Assembly: GCF_947172395.1 (NCBI RefSeq)
Contig: NC_069095.1
Coordinates: forward strand, 2,480,001-2,544,000
Source: Bicyclus anynana
Taxonomy: Eukaryota > Arthropoda > Insecta > Lepidoptera > Nymphalidae
Direction: 5' to 3'
Length of the DNA: 64,000 nucleotides
Position numbers and translations under genes: made by a program. How positions within the stretch are numbered: position 1 is the stretch's first letter; every line of letters starts with the position of its first letter. Positions 54,743 to 64,000 of the stretch are shown here, one piece after another. Under the pieces are notes generated by a model that had not been told where the DNA came from, ran no database searches, and saw only the letters and a list, made by a program, of their open reading frames with translations.

Positions 54743-55073
54743 GACGGCCTCCGTGGCGCAGTGGTATGCGCATTGGATTTACAAGACGGAGGTCCTGGGT
54801 TCGATCCCCGGCTGGGCAGATTGAGATTTTTTTAATTTGTCCAGGTTTGGCTGGTAAGAGGCTTAGGCCGTGACTAGTTACCACCCTACCGGCAAAGACG
54901 TACCGCCAAGCGATTTAGCGTTCCGGTACGATGCCGTGTAGAAACCGAAAGGGGTGTGGATTTTCATCCTCCTCCTAACAAGTTAGCCCGCTTCCATCTT
55001 AGACTGCATCATCACTTACCATCAGGTGAGATTGTAGTCAAAGGCTAACTAGTAAAGAATAAAAAAAAAAAAA
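54743..55073 (+). mobile_element. SINE-A, full length, reference copy, inserted in RTE
   Basis: Head GGCCTCCGTGGCGCAGTGG (A-box), GGTTCGATCCCCGGCTGGG (B-box), then CTTAGGCCGTGACTAGTTACC, ACGTACCGCCAAGCG, GGGGTGTGGATTTTCATC, CATCATCACTTACCATCAGG and CTAACTAGTAAAGAATAAA with a poly-A of about 13. A tRNA-derived SINE; GTGAT occurs on both sides (54726-54730 and 55074-55078), so the target duplication may be short. Confidence 0.92.
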
Positions 55074-55164
55074 GTGATTTGTGATGTTTGTAAGTCCCTG
55101 TAAAAAAGGCTTAGGTATGTCCCGCAATGGACGTCGCGTCGTCGATGATATCATGATGATGATG
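55074..55164 (+). mobile_element. RTE 3' end, right part
   Basis: GTGATGTTTGTAAGTCCCTG, AAAAGGCTTAGGTATGTCC and GTCGTCGATGATATC lead to (ATG)n at 55152-55164. It completes the RTE fragment begun at 54648. Confidence 0.75.
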
Positions 55165-55436
55165 AAAATCCTTTCTTTGCAACTCTCAGGCAGTTTATAA
55201 TAGGTAAATTATCTTGAAATTTAAAAAAGGTGATCTTTAGGGCTAACCTATGTATAATGGTTTTGTATAGCTGATGCTCCTTCAGTTGTTTACCCATATG
55301 CGCCTGACAAGGTGTACAACTTAGTTTTACTATGTCCCTACATCTAAAGACATGACATCTAAAGACATACATCTACATCTAACTTTAATTTTAAGTTTTC
55401 GAATGATTATTATCACCATTATCTTAAGTTTAATAT

Positions 55437-55511
55437 TATTACCTGACGTTTCGAATGAGCTTGTAAACTAAGCCTATTTGAAATAAATGAATTTTGACTT
55501 TGACTTTGACA
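55437..55511 (+). mobile_element. LINE 3' end with TTTGAC tail
   Basis: GTTTCGAATGAGCTTGTAAAC, AAGCCTATTTGAAATAAATG and (TTTGAC)n; a variant of the end at 36515. Confidence 0.6.
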
Positions 55512-55794
55512 AAGCAACTAAATAAAACATATACACAATTATATTAGTTCATACAAATAAAGTAAGAAGTAATTAATAACGGCGAAGTGGTACATTCTGT
55601 GGTTGGGAATGGCGGGCCCATACCAGGCGCCATTGTGTTCGATTAAGATTTTTTGCGGTGCCATGCGGTGCTAATTTATATTGGCTCTGCGTCGAATTTC
55701 GGCGAATACATTTTTTTTAAACACGCCATTTGATGGGAGCTGGGAATATAAATTCGTAGTATGAGTATTGTTTTATTGTAAGTACTAGCGGACG

Positions 55795-55950
55795 CCCGCG
55801 ACTTCGTCAGCCCTTAGACCTCTTTAATCCGGCTGTATCGCAAAATCTGTTCTTAGTGGATACCTGCTACTCTCTGCCAAGTTTTAGCGGAGTACATTAA
55901 GCTGTTTTCGAGATTTCGTGATGAACCTTTCGCATTTATATATAAAAATT
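55795..55950 (-). mobile_element. Hel-1 variant
   Basis: CTAGCGGACGCCCGCGAC then CTCTTTAATCCGGCTG and TTTCGCATTTATATATAA. The 5' terminus is diverged. Related to 32901-33152. Confidence 0.55.
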
Positions 55951-55971
55951 ATCAGTCTAAACAGGGCCAGG

Positions 55972-56190
55972 CCTCCGTCCTTATAGGAGAGGGTATATGG
56001 AGCTTATACCCACCACGCTGTTCCAATGTGGATTGGCAGGATTAATGTGATAATATTAATGACCACTATCAGGTGTTAATGATAATAATTGACTACAGTT
56101 TAACGTGCTCTTCGAGGCACGGGTATTTACCACCAGGACCCCGTGATCCGAAGCCACATAAGCTAATCACTGAACCAACGAACGAACACT
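55972..56190 (-). mobile_element. SINE-C
   Basis: GGCCTCCGTCCTTATAGG, CACCACGCTGTTCCAATG, AACGTGCTCTTCGAGGC and ACTGAACCAACGAACG, the reverse of tail, body and head. Confidence 0.6.
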
Positions 56191-56222
56191 GTAATTGTAT
56201 GTAAGTGTTAATTTCATTAATA

Positions 56223-56470
56223 TGGGGCATGCACCTCCAACTTTTCAGTTGTGTGCATTGTAAGAAATTAAATATCACGTGTCTCAAACGGTGAAGGAAA
56301 AACTTCGTGAGGAAACTTGAGAATTTTCTTCATTTTCTGCGTTTGTGAAGTCTGCTAATCCGCATTGGGCCAGCGTGGCGGACTATTGGCCTAAACTCTC
56401 TCATTCTGAGAGGAAAGAAGCTCAGCAGTAAGCCGAATATGGGTTTTACAATGATGATGATGATGATGAT
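56223..56470 (+). mobile_element. SINE-B, head missing, long ATG tail
   Basis: From GGGGCATGCACCTCC to GGGTTTTACAATGATGATG, ending with seven or more ATG units. The tRNA-like head has gone. Confidence 0.8.
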
Positions 56471-56742
56471 TAATTTCATTGCTACTTTAATCAAAGCAAT
56501 CCCATATACCTAAATATTTTCTTCCTTTTTGACATACTCGTAACTAGAGCTGCCATCTATGAGACTGACGCGGTACTACTAGGAACAGCTTGCGTCGCGG
56601 TGGGTGTCTACTTCTGTCCAGTATTTAAATCTTTGTTTTTATTTTGTAAGTAATACCATGAATCGTAATAGTAAATCATATCTTGTAATTTAATTACTAG
56701 CAACCCAGTTTTGATCCGGATTCAACTACCTATTATTTATTA

Positions 56743-56966
56743 CTAGCGGACGCCCGCGACTTCGTCCGCGTGTTATTCACTTTTCACAAATCCCGCGGGA
56801 ACCATGGATTTTTTCGCAATGAAAAGTAGCCTATGTGTTAATCGAGGGTATTATCTATCTTCGTTTTAAATTACGACCAAATCTGTTAAGTAGTTGCAGC
56901 GTTAAAGAGTAACAAACATCCAAAGAAACATCCACATACACTTTCGCGTTTATAATAGTAGTAGGA
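56743..56966 (-). mobile_element. Hel-1 (Lep1-like), full length, reference copy
   Basis: CTAGCGGACGCCCGCGAC at the left and TTTATAATAGTAGTAGGA at the right, flanked by A and T. Element orientation gives TCCTACTACTATTATAAACG at the 5' end and GTCCGCTAG at the 3' end, with a CGCGGACGAAGTCGCG hairpin 3 bases before it. No coding capacity. Confidence 0.8.
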
Positions 56967-57059
56967 TTTTAAGTAGGCATTAGGTTGATAACGGTTGCTT
57001 ACAAAACATTCTATCACCCCTTTCGTCAAGTAGGTAGGTTTACAAAAGCTCCATTTTAG

Positions 57060-57175
57060 AGCCGCAATAGCTCAATGGTAAAGCGGTTGGACTCATCACC
57101 GAGTGGTGATAGTTCGATCCCCGCCCTGTTAGACAATAAATTTTCATACCCACTCCTAATACAGCTGGTCAGGTT
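57060..57175 (+). mobile_element. SINE-D
   Basis: CAATAGCTCAATGGTAAAGC and AGTTCGATCCCCGCC are A- and B-box; CATACCCACTCCTAATACAG follows. It looks like a tRNA but shares its unrelated body with 29851. Confidence 0.55.
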
Positions 57176-57221
57176 CGAACCTCGCCCGTTGGAGAATTGG
57201 ATTGTTGTCTTTCATCATCTT

Positions 57222-57492
57222 GCATGACTTGGACACAAAACGGTCTCGAGCCACCAGCATCCAGCGGCTCCCTGCGACCCGCTTGATGTCTTCGGTCCAC
57301 CTAGTGGGGGATCGACCAACACTGCGCTTTCCGGAGCGGGGTCACCATTTCAGCACCTTTCAGCTTTGCGACTCGGTGAGCTGTGTCAGTGACTTTGGTT
57401 AGTCTGTGGATCTCCTCATTTCTGATTCGATCACGCAGAGATACCCCAAGCATAGCTACTAGCTCCATCGCCCGCTGAGTGACTATAAGCCT
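57222..57492 (-). pseudogene. RTE C-terminal fragment
   Basis: Covers the region from MERAMLG-type codons (CAAGCATAGCTACTAGCTCC on the plus strand) to the last codons, with CTTTCCGGAGCGGGGTC and CTAGTGGGGGATCGACC. Broken by frameshifts. Confidence 0.7.
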
Positions 57493-60400
57493 TCTAATAA
57501 AAAATTGTTATCTTTACACAGTATTTAAGAATTGAAAGGAAAGATAAATATTAATCATGATTGATGAAAAAAATACTATGGCTAATATTTTTTTAATGTA
57601 CTATGTAGGTAATAGTGACCTGTTTGGAATTTTGGGACTTTGCGCTGATATGTGAATAAGTTTGGACTATATTACAAATTACTCACAAAGTTTTTACACT
57701 ATATTTCAAAAAATTTTTGCGATTTTAGACTTTTATTTAACTATGTACTTGGAAATATAGAAAGTGAGAAGTTAGCATTAAATTAGCTGAAAGTACTGAA
57801 ATGGACCTGAAGAGATCTACCAAGGGATACATCCATTGCGTAATGAAGAGTAGTGCCCTCAAGACGGTTGTTGGTGAAAACTTAAACCATTAAGATATTA
57901 CAGAGTTTAGTTTGAACATAATGTATCTTACCCTAAAACATGCACGGTAAAATCGAAGCCAAGTTCTGATTAAAAATCTGAATATATAAAAGCGAAAGAT
58001 CTTCTCGATCGTCACTCATCACGATATCACGAAAATTGTTTGACGTACAAAGTTGGAATTTGGCAAGGAGGTAGTTCATAGTTAGTAGACATCTGCAACG
58101 ACAACGTAGGTAATGTAATTTAGCAAGAAAAAATATCAATTCAAAAATAAGGCTCTAGCTTGATGGTTATTTTTGCATGTAAACAACTGAAACATCATAA
58201 TAGATATATCATATTTTTATAGCTATAATCGCAATGACATTGATTTTTATTTTTATGGCACATTACGAGTTCTATCAATACTTATATTATATATCTTGCC
58301 AGCATGTAAGTACCTATAGATAAATTCATAGATTTCGTTAATCAAGCCAGTTTTAACTAGAATTCAAAACGATTACAAAAAAATGCCTTGCAGATATTGC
58401 AAGCGTTTTTCATTGCGAAAATCAACTTATCTTAAAAAACCTCAGAGTAACCGGTTTCTTACACTCAGATAAACAAAAATATTAATATGTTGTATGTATG
58501 TGTTATAAATGTTATTGTGTGCAAAAAAAGAAACTTGGCCCAACAACTTGCATGCTGATTCTATTCTACTTAACTTTATTTGTCAGTAATGTAAGTACAC
58601 ATACTTTGTAAGTAACTTTACAGTTATAAGAGTAATTTGCGCAAACATTTTACTTAAAGCACAAATTAAGAATGAAAAATTAGAATGAAATAATATTCTT
58701 TTTAACATATTTTATTATATTATGATGGCGTTGAAACAACCAACAACACTCAACAGTACTTTTATGACACTGATCAAAAAACTTATTTTATTTTTAAAAT
58801 TTATTTTATTTTGTCTTATTGCTCTTTAGGTTTTATTTTATATGATCTTATTAGGATAGATTGAGAAAAAGTATTATCTTGCTGTCTGGTAAGTAGGTTT
58901 TATTTAGTAAGTACTTACTTATTTACCGACTTCCAAGTAGGAGGAGTTTACGTTCGGTTGTTGTATGTTTTTTAATGTTTTACTTGATTATTTTATTAAT
59001 TAAAATTTAAAAAAAATAGTTGCATTATTTTCATGTTTATTTATACTAAAATCGTTTCAGTTTTGTTTACTTATTTTATTTATATTAAAACTATATCAAT
59101 CGCAAATTTCATATTTTCCAACTAAACCTCCGCCAAGTAACGAACCTAGGACTATAATTTATATCAGAGGGACCACATACATACCACTGCGCAAGTTTGT
59201 TCAGTGTTTTATTATTATGTTGTTATCACAAAAATCATAAATCTTGTACCATATCTATTTTGAGAACGCCGACTAATAAATCAATGGAGTTATCTTTTCC
59301 GATAGAAAATAATTAGACGTTGCTTAATTATTCTGGTCTATTACGTTTTGATTGCGTGACTTTTAAGGTTACTGCTCACTTGCCAGATTAGTAGAATCAC
59401 ACTTTAATGAAGTAACCTAAATGGTTATTTTTTTGTATTATTTCCTTTTATATTATTTATTATTTTATTTTTCAGTTGAAAATTCCTACATTAAATTTCA
59501 AGCAAAGCTCCAATTGAATTTGTTTATGATGATTCGTATATTTTAGCATAAATGATACTTAATTTGACAAAACATCGAGTTGCGTGATTGAGTAAGAACT
59601 ATTGAGTAGTCAATAAATATTGACGTAAGCACTATTTATAATTAGTAGGACACTTATAAGCAACTTATAACTGAAAAATAAAAAAAGTATCCTTGATAAC
59701 TAAATCGCATTTTGAAAACGGATAATTATGTTTTCAAAATGCGGTCTAGATAACAAATAAAGTGACTTTCGCATAATATTATAATTTTAACTAATTGTAT
59801 GATTACAAGTAAGTAACAAGGTAAGATAATGATGAATATAAAAATAATAGATGGCGCGTGCGGTAATGGCAAATGAGCGTTCACCTTAACATAAGAGAGA
59901 TAAGTTCAAGTTCAAAGTGGGCCGGTACGTGTGAATCATTCTAATGTATACTAACGATATTGATTAAGCGATCTCGCATTCTAATGGACTTGGAAATGAT
60001 CGATTTGTAAGTTTAACTGCATTGTCGGGAGTTATTGGAAATGAATGATTTGTAATATTGAATGGTGCAATCTGATCAATGCGTAGATCAATATGAATGA
60101 ATTGTCAAGATTGAAATAGGTATTAAATAAATATAATAAAATATAAGTGTTATAGTTATTGATTGTTGTTTTAAGGGGCTGTATGTAATAATAATATGTA
60201 TGAGTAGGTATGTATGACTGTCTTATTCTTTGCTACTGCCTAAATTCATAAAGTGTGGTTTAGGTTATATCCATATTTTCTTTTAATTATGTGTACTTGA
60301 TTGCTTAATTTATTTGAATACCTACTTATTTAAAATGAAGAATTATTGCGAATATCGAAGTTGGCTACTATTTAAGTAGCTAAAGATTTAATATAATAAA

Positions 60401-60927
60401 ATAATGATTTAATTGTGAAGTGCATTATGTAGTTTTAACAATTATACAAAATTTGTAAATCAAAAGTAAAAAATTCCTTTTGTTCAAGTTTAATTTGTTA
60501 AGATAACTATATACTCTAAAAAACAATTTTCGTGATTTATTCATGTCCTATTTTTTATATCAATTCTTATGTAGTGTTTCGATAAAATGATGATTTATTA
60601 CTTTTATGATACGAGTAAAACAATTGTGGTACAAACGTAACCTTTCGCTCAATTTAAAAGATAACAATAATTGTTTTTTTTAGTTTGTTCAGTTAAGTAA
60701 GGTTCAGTTAGGTTTAGCGGTAATGTTTAAAGCCATGACATTAAACATTACCAATTAATAAATTATTCCTTTTTCCCCTAAAAAGCCTAAGGTAGGACTG
60801 GTTATGCTGATAATAATCTAACAGTCTGGAAACAAACCTAAGAAATTTCTCATTCCGGTTTTGTGGAGATGTTGAGAACAAAAACTAAGATAAAAAAAAA
60901 AGTTTAAGCCTTCTTATGAGATAAATC
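57493..60927. other. repeat-poor stretch without recognised genes
   Basis: About 3.4 kb in which I find no SINE, Helitron or LINE landmark except a possible decayed SINE head near 59125-59190. Short hairpins sit at 59706-59743 (14-bp arms) and 60719-60752 (11-bp arms). Confidence 0.45.
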
Positions 60928-61225
60928 ATTATTAACAACCCACATTGGGCTCACTGTTGAACACTAGTCTCCTCTCAGAAGTTAATAGTCCAACACTGGC
61001 CCAATGCGGATTGGCAGATTCCACACACGTACCTAGTACCTAGTACCTAGATAATTGAAAAAAATCTCTGGTATACCTACAGGTTATCTCTGGATGTTTT
61101 TCTGTCCCTTCACCGTTAAAGACACGTAGATAATATTTAACTCTGAAAATGCACATTAACTGAAAAATTGGAGATGCATGCCACGGAACAGATTCGAACC
61201 TACGTTCTCCGAATCGAAGGCAGAG
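60928..61225 (-). mobile_element. SINE-B, diverged
   Basis: Tail, body and B-box (AACAGATTCGAACCTACG on the plus strand) are recognisable with many changes, including a small triplication of ACCTAGT at 61030-61049. Confidence 0.75.
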
Positions 61226-61608
61226 GTTTAGCGCTTGAGTTTAGGCTTCATGGCTCAAGATACGTAGTTATTATAAATGATGGACTTTTTATTACACCAA
61301 ATTAATACAAACACAGAAATAAATTGGTTTGATATTTAGGTCTCTATTAATGACGTTTTAACGACTTAATATTGAGACAAATTGATGATACTGCTGTTGG
61401 AACAGCAAAAACATAATAAAATCGTAAGATTAGTCTAACTGTGTATCAGATAATCAAAGAATGTAGGTTAACGATGTAATTAACCTTTAAGGGGTTTAAA
61501 AGCTAATGTTTTGAAAATCTTTGCTAGTTTAGCTGAAAAAATTAAGCTTTAATTTTTTAAAGCTTAAACGTTTTAACTGCCTCTTTGATAAAGGTTGTCG
61601 TACTTAAC

Positions 61609-61890
61609 CGCCTCCATGGCGCAAAGGTATGCGATGTCCTGGGTTCGATCCCAGGCTGGGGCGGTTAAGGTTTTCTTAATTGATTGAGGTCTGGTTGGTG
61701 AAATGCCGTGGCTAGTTACCACCCAACGATTTAGAGATTTAGCGTTCCGGTACGATGTCGTGTAGAAAACGAAAGGAGTGTGGATTTTCATCCTACTCCT
61801 AACAAGTTAGCCCGCTTCCCATCTTAGATTGCATCATCACTTACCATCAGGTGACATTGTAGTCAAAGTCTAACTAAATAAAAATAAAAA
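61609..61890 (+). mobile_element. SINE-A, diverged
   Basis: Head CCGCCTCCATGGCGCAAAGG, a deletion before the B-box (GGTTCGATCCCAGGC), body and CAAAGTCTAACTAAATAAAA end. Confidence 0.8.
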
Positions 61891-61905
61891 AATGGGGCGC
61901 AGATT

Positions 61906-62050
61906 CGAGTCATGGGTGTGATTTTTTGCGATTTTTGATCTTCGTATTGCCCCACAAAAGATAATTATCTCATAGTCCGACCAAGGATTCGAACCTAGGA
62001 CATCGTGATCAGAAGTCACATATGCTAACCACTGGACCAATGAGGAGGCA
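61906..62050 (-). mobile_element. SINE-F
   Basis: In element orientation: CATTGGTCCAGTGGTTAGC (A-box), CTAGGTTCGAATCCTTGG (B-box), then ACTATGAGATAATTATC and AAGATCAAAAATCGC. The head resembles SINE-C but the body differs. Not a tRNA gene because no 3' acceptor strand follows. Confidence 0.5.
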
Positions 62051-62384
62051 ATTAAAGAAAAAACATACCTACTATAAAATGTAAAACGTGTGGGCAAATA
62101 TTTTTCATCATACTCACACAATATTACACTATTTTTTGTATTGAATTGAAAAATTTTATTTTTCACACCAAGTGTAATAAAGTTAGCGTTAAAGTATTGG
62201 AATAACACTGTTTATTATGAAACCAGAGCGTGTATTACTTTTTACGATCACCAGGAGCGGATTTAATTTTATTCACGATTAGACCGTGCAGTTTAAGTCA
62301 ATGTCTTTGTTGAAAAAATAAATGAAAACATTTTTATAAGTTCATTAAAAGACTTTATTATTAACAACTTAACAACAATATTCT

Positions 62385-62680
62385 TCATTTGAAAAAGTAT
62401 CTTGGACCTTGGACCTTGCTCGCGAAATTACCGCCATGTGGAATGTTGAGTCAACTATTATTGTTCAGATAGTTTTTTCAGTCAATGGTCTTATAGCGAA
62501 AAGCTTCGACCAACACCTTAAGTAGCTTTTGCTTAACTGTTGGATCAAGAGTCGGATACAAAAGGCAGTGATTCTTGAGACGGCGCGTATTGTGAGGAGG
62601 TTCCTCACTCTGGAATCACTCTCACCGGTTGCTTGGGTACTCAAATGTCCCGCAGCGGGAGGGCGGATTTTTTTTATAAA
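62385..62680 (+). pseudogene. R4/Dong-like LINE, C-terminal remnant
   Basis: Encodes LAREITAMWNVESTIIV, FSVNGLIAKSFDQHLK, then a stop, and IKSRIQKAVILETARIVR followed by RFLTLES. A 7-base duplication (GGACCTT twice) lies at its start. A GC-rich segment (CCCGCAGCGGGAGGGCGG) and an AT-rich 3' end follow. Confidence 0.55.
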
Positions 62681-62852
62681 TTTTTAATAATATTTTGTAT
62701 TTTATACTTATATTGTTAAAAATTAAAAAAAAAATAGTAATAAATAAATGAGAGAAAAAAAAATTACTCTTTTTACTGTTTAGCACGCTGGCCCAATGTG
62801 GATTAGCAGACTTTACACACTATAATTAGACATACACACTATAAACTATACA

Positions 62853-63068
62853 CTGGGTCGCCATTCCAGCACCTTGGGACCCCAACGTCCTTCGGCTCCT
62901 CGAACTTTGTGCTCTGCCCATTGCCACTTCAGCGTTGCGACTCGCCGTGCTAAGTCAGTAACTTTGGTTCTTCTGCTGATCTCCTCATTTCTGATTCGAT
63001 CACGCAGAGAAACCCCAAGCATAGCTCGCTCCATCACCCGCTGGGTGACTGAATCTTTGTATGAAGGC
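62853..63068 (-). pseudogene. RTE fragment, central C-terminal region
   Basis: Minus strand encodes MERAMLGVSLRDRIRNEE, ISRRTKVTDLARRVATLKWQWAEH and a few more codons. The copy is close to the 22928 reading frame. A SINE-B begins immediately to its right. Confidence 0.8.
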
Positions 63069-63070
63069 CC

Positions 63071-63384
63071 GAGCCGTGATAGCCCAGTGGATATGATCTC
63101 TGCCTCCGATTCCGGAGGGTGTGGGTTCGAACCCGGTCCGGGGCATGCACCTCCAACTTTTCAGTTGTATGCATTTTAAGAAATTAAATATCACGTGACT
63201 CAACCGGTGAAGGAAAACATCGTGAGGAAACCTGCATACCAGAGAATTTTCTTAATTCTCTGCGTATGTGAAGTCTGCCAATCCGCATTGGGCCAGCGTG
63301 GTGGACTATTGGCCTTATCCTTCTCATTCTGAAAGGAGATTCGAGCTCAGCAGTAAGCCAAATATGGGTTGATGACAACGATGA
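63071..63384 (+). mobile_element. SINE-B, full length
   Basis: Head GAGCCGTGATAGCCCAGTGG, B-box GGGTTCGAACCCGG, body and tail GGGTTGATGACAACGATG. Low divergence from the reference copy. A separate head scrap (GCAGAGGTCATATCCACTAG) lies at 63399-63418. Confidence 0.9.
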
Positions 63385-63418
63385 GGGAGCATTATTGGCA
63401 GAGGTCATATCCACTAGA

Positions 63419-63834
63419 AAGGCCTTGAAAAGCTTACTAATAAAAACCAAATCATCAGTACTTAGCTTTATACCTAAAAGCTCTATATAGTATAGTGTGT
63501 GGGCGTAAATGTGTCCAGTTTGAAGTGGCAGTGCGCATTAATTAACGCGATTAGTGCATTCGTGAGCGAGGGCTGTTTGGCGACCTGTTTGACGGACATT
63601 TGCTTTGGTAATTAAAAGCACACACGCGTCAATGGGTAACCAGCTACCGCGCTGCCCTACAGTTGACATGTCAGGGTATAATTAGAAAAAAAAAGTTATA
63701 ATGCAACAGTTTCAAAAAGGAAAACTTCTGGCCATGTCATGTTTTAGGTATATTATTTTTATTCAATTCTGGTAGTGTGTTTTATCTCTCATTTATTTAC
63801 GTGTAGTCCTTTAACATTATTAAAATATTATTAA
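63419..63834. other. no recognised feature
   Basis: Includes a moderately GC-rich patch at 63515-63675 of unknown nature. Confidence 0.35.
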
Positions 63835-64000
63835 AAAAAATACAGACCGACCGCTGCGGGACATATGAGTGACCAAGCAACCGGCGGTCAGAGCTCCAGG
63901 GTGAGGTCAGGGCGGTCAGGGCTACCTCCAGAATCACTGCCTTCTGTATCTGACCCTTGATCCAGCAGTCAAGCGAAAGCTTCTGTGTGTATTCATTATT
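63835..64000 (-). pseudogene. R4/Dong-like LINE fragment, cut by window end
   Basis: CCGCTGCGGGACATATGAG, ACCAAGCAACCGGCGGTC and AGAATCACTGCCTTCTG are the plus-strand image of the same C-terminal region as 31395. A 19-base GGTCAGG-type local duplication is present near 63905. Confidence 0.5.

Noticed and set aside
1..64000. CRISPR arrays, operons, ribosome binding sites
   Set aside because: No regularly spaced repeats and no prokaryotic gene organisation; the window is eukaryotic.

Overview
No prokaryotic or viral gene organisation is present. The window is AT-rich and dominated by short transposable elements of a kind known from moths and butterflies: Helitron-type elements opening TC-TAATATTATAAA and ending CTAG, several tRNA-headed SINE families, an RTE-clade LINE, LINE 3' ends with TTTTGA-rich tails, and a piggyBac-like element. 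I infer a lepidopteran nuclear genome and cannot name the species. No complete host gene is visible. A few short, well-composed open stretches with splice-like borders are offered only as candidate exons. Family names below (SINE-A to SINE-F, Hel-1 to Hel-3) are my own labels.

Layout. 1-5 kb: Helitron units nested in a SINE-B, a complete Hel-2, an RTE end and a candidate 53-codon ORF. 5-14 kb: a GC-rich foldback MITE, two SINE-A copies, three Hel-2 copies, LINE remnants. 14-21 kb: a candidate minus-strand exon, a pogo-like MITE, a SINE-B with a perfect 11-bp target duplication. 21-29 kb: the best protein-coding unit, a 457-codon open RTE reverse transcriptase frame on the minus strand, interrupted upstream by a SINE-A; then MITEs and a Hel-1 dimer. 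29-39 kb: SINEs, Helitrons, LINE ends. 39.2-41.2 kb: a piggyBac-like element with both termini recognisable, a decayed transposase and an ATAA duplication. 41-57 kb: more SINEs, several foldbacks, candidate exons (44.98-45.12, 46.93-47.00, 48.24-48.52, 54.13-54.59 kb) and a LINE C-terminus at 50.7-51.5 kb. 57.5-60.9 kb: almost free of recognisable repeats. 61-64 kb: SINEs, an RTE fragment and two C-terminal fragments of an R4/Dong-like LINE.

How the parts relate. RTE, SINE-B and SINE-C share nearly the same 3' end (TGATAATGATGATG). RTE is therefore the likely source of the reverse transcriptase that moved both SINEs; this is inference. SINE-A ends differently (GCTAACTTGTAAAGAATAAA plus poly-A) and its partner LINE is not recognisable here. 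The Helitron-type elements are all non-autonomous. The piggyBac copy has lost the end of its transposase and cannot be active. Nested insertions and clean target duplications at several SINE copies give a relative order: Helitron and SINE-C copies were hit by later insertions, and some SINE-B and SINE-A copies are the youngest.
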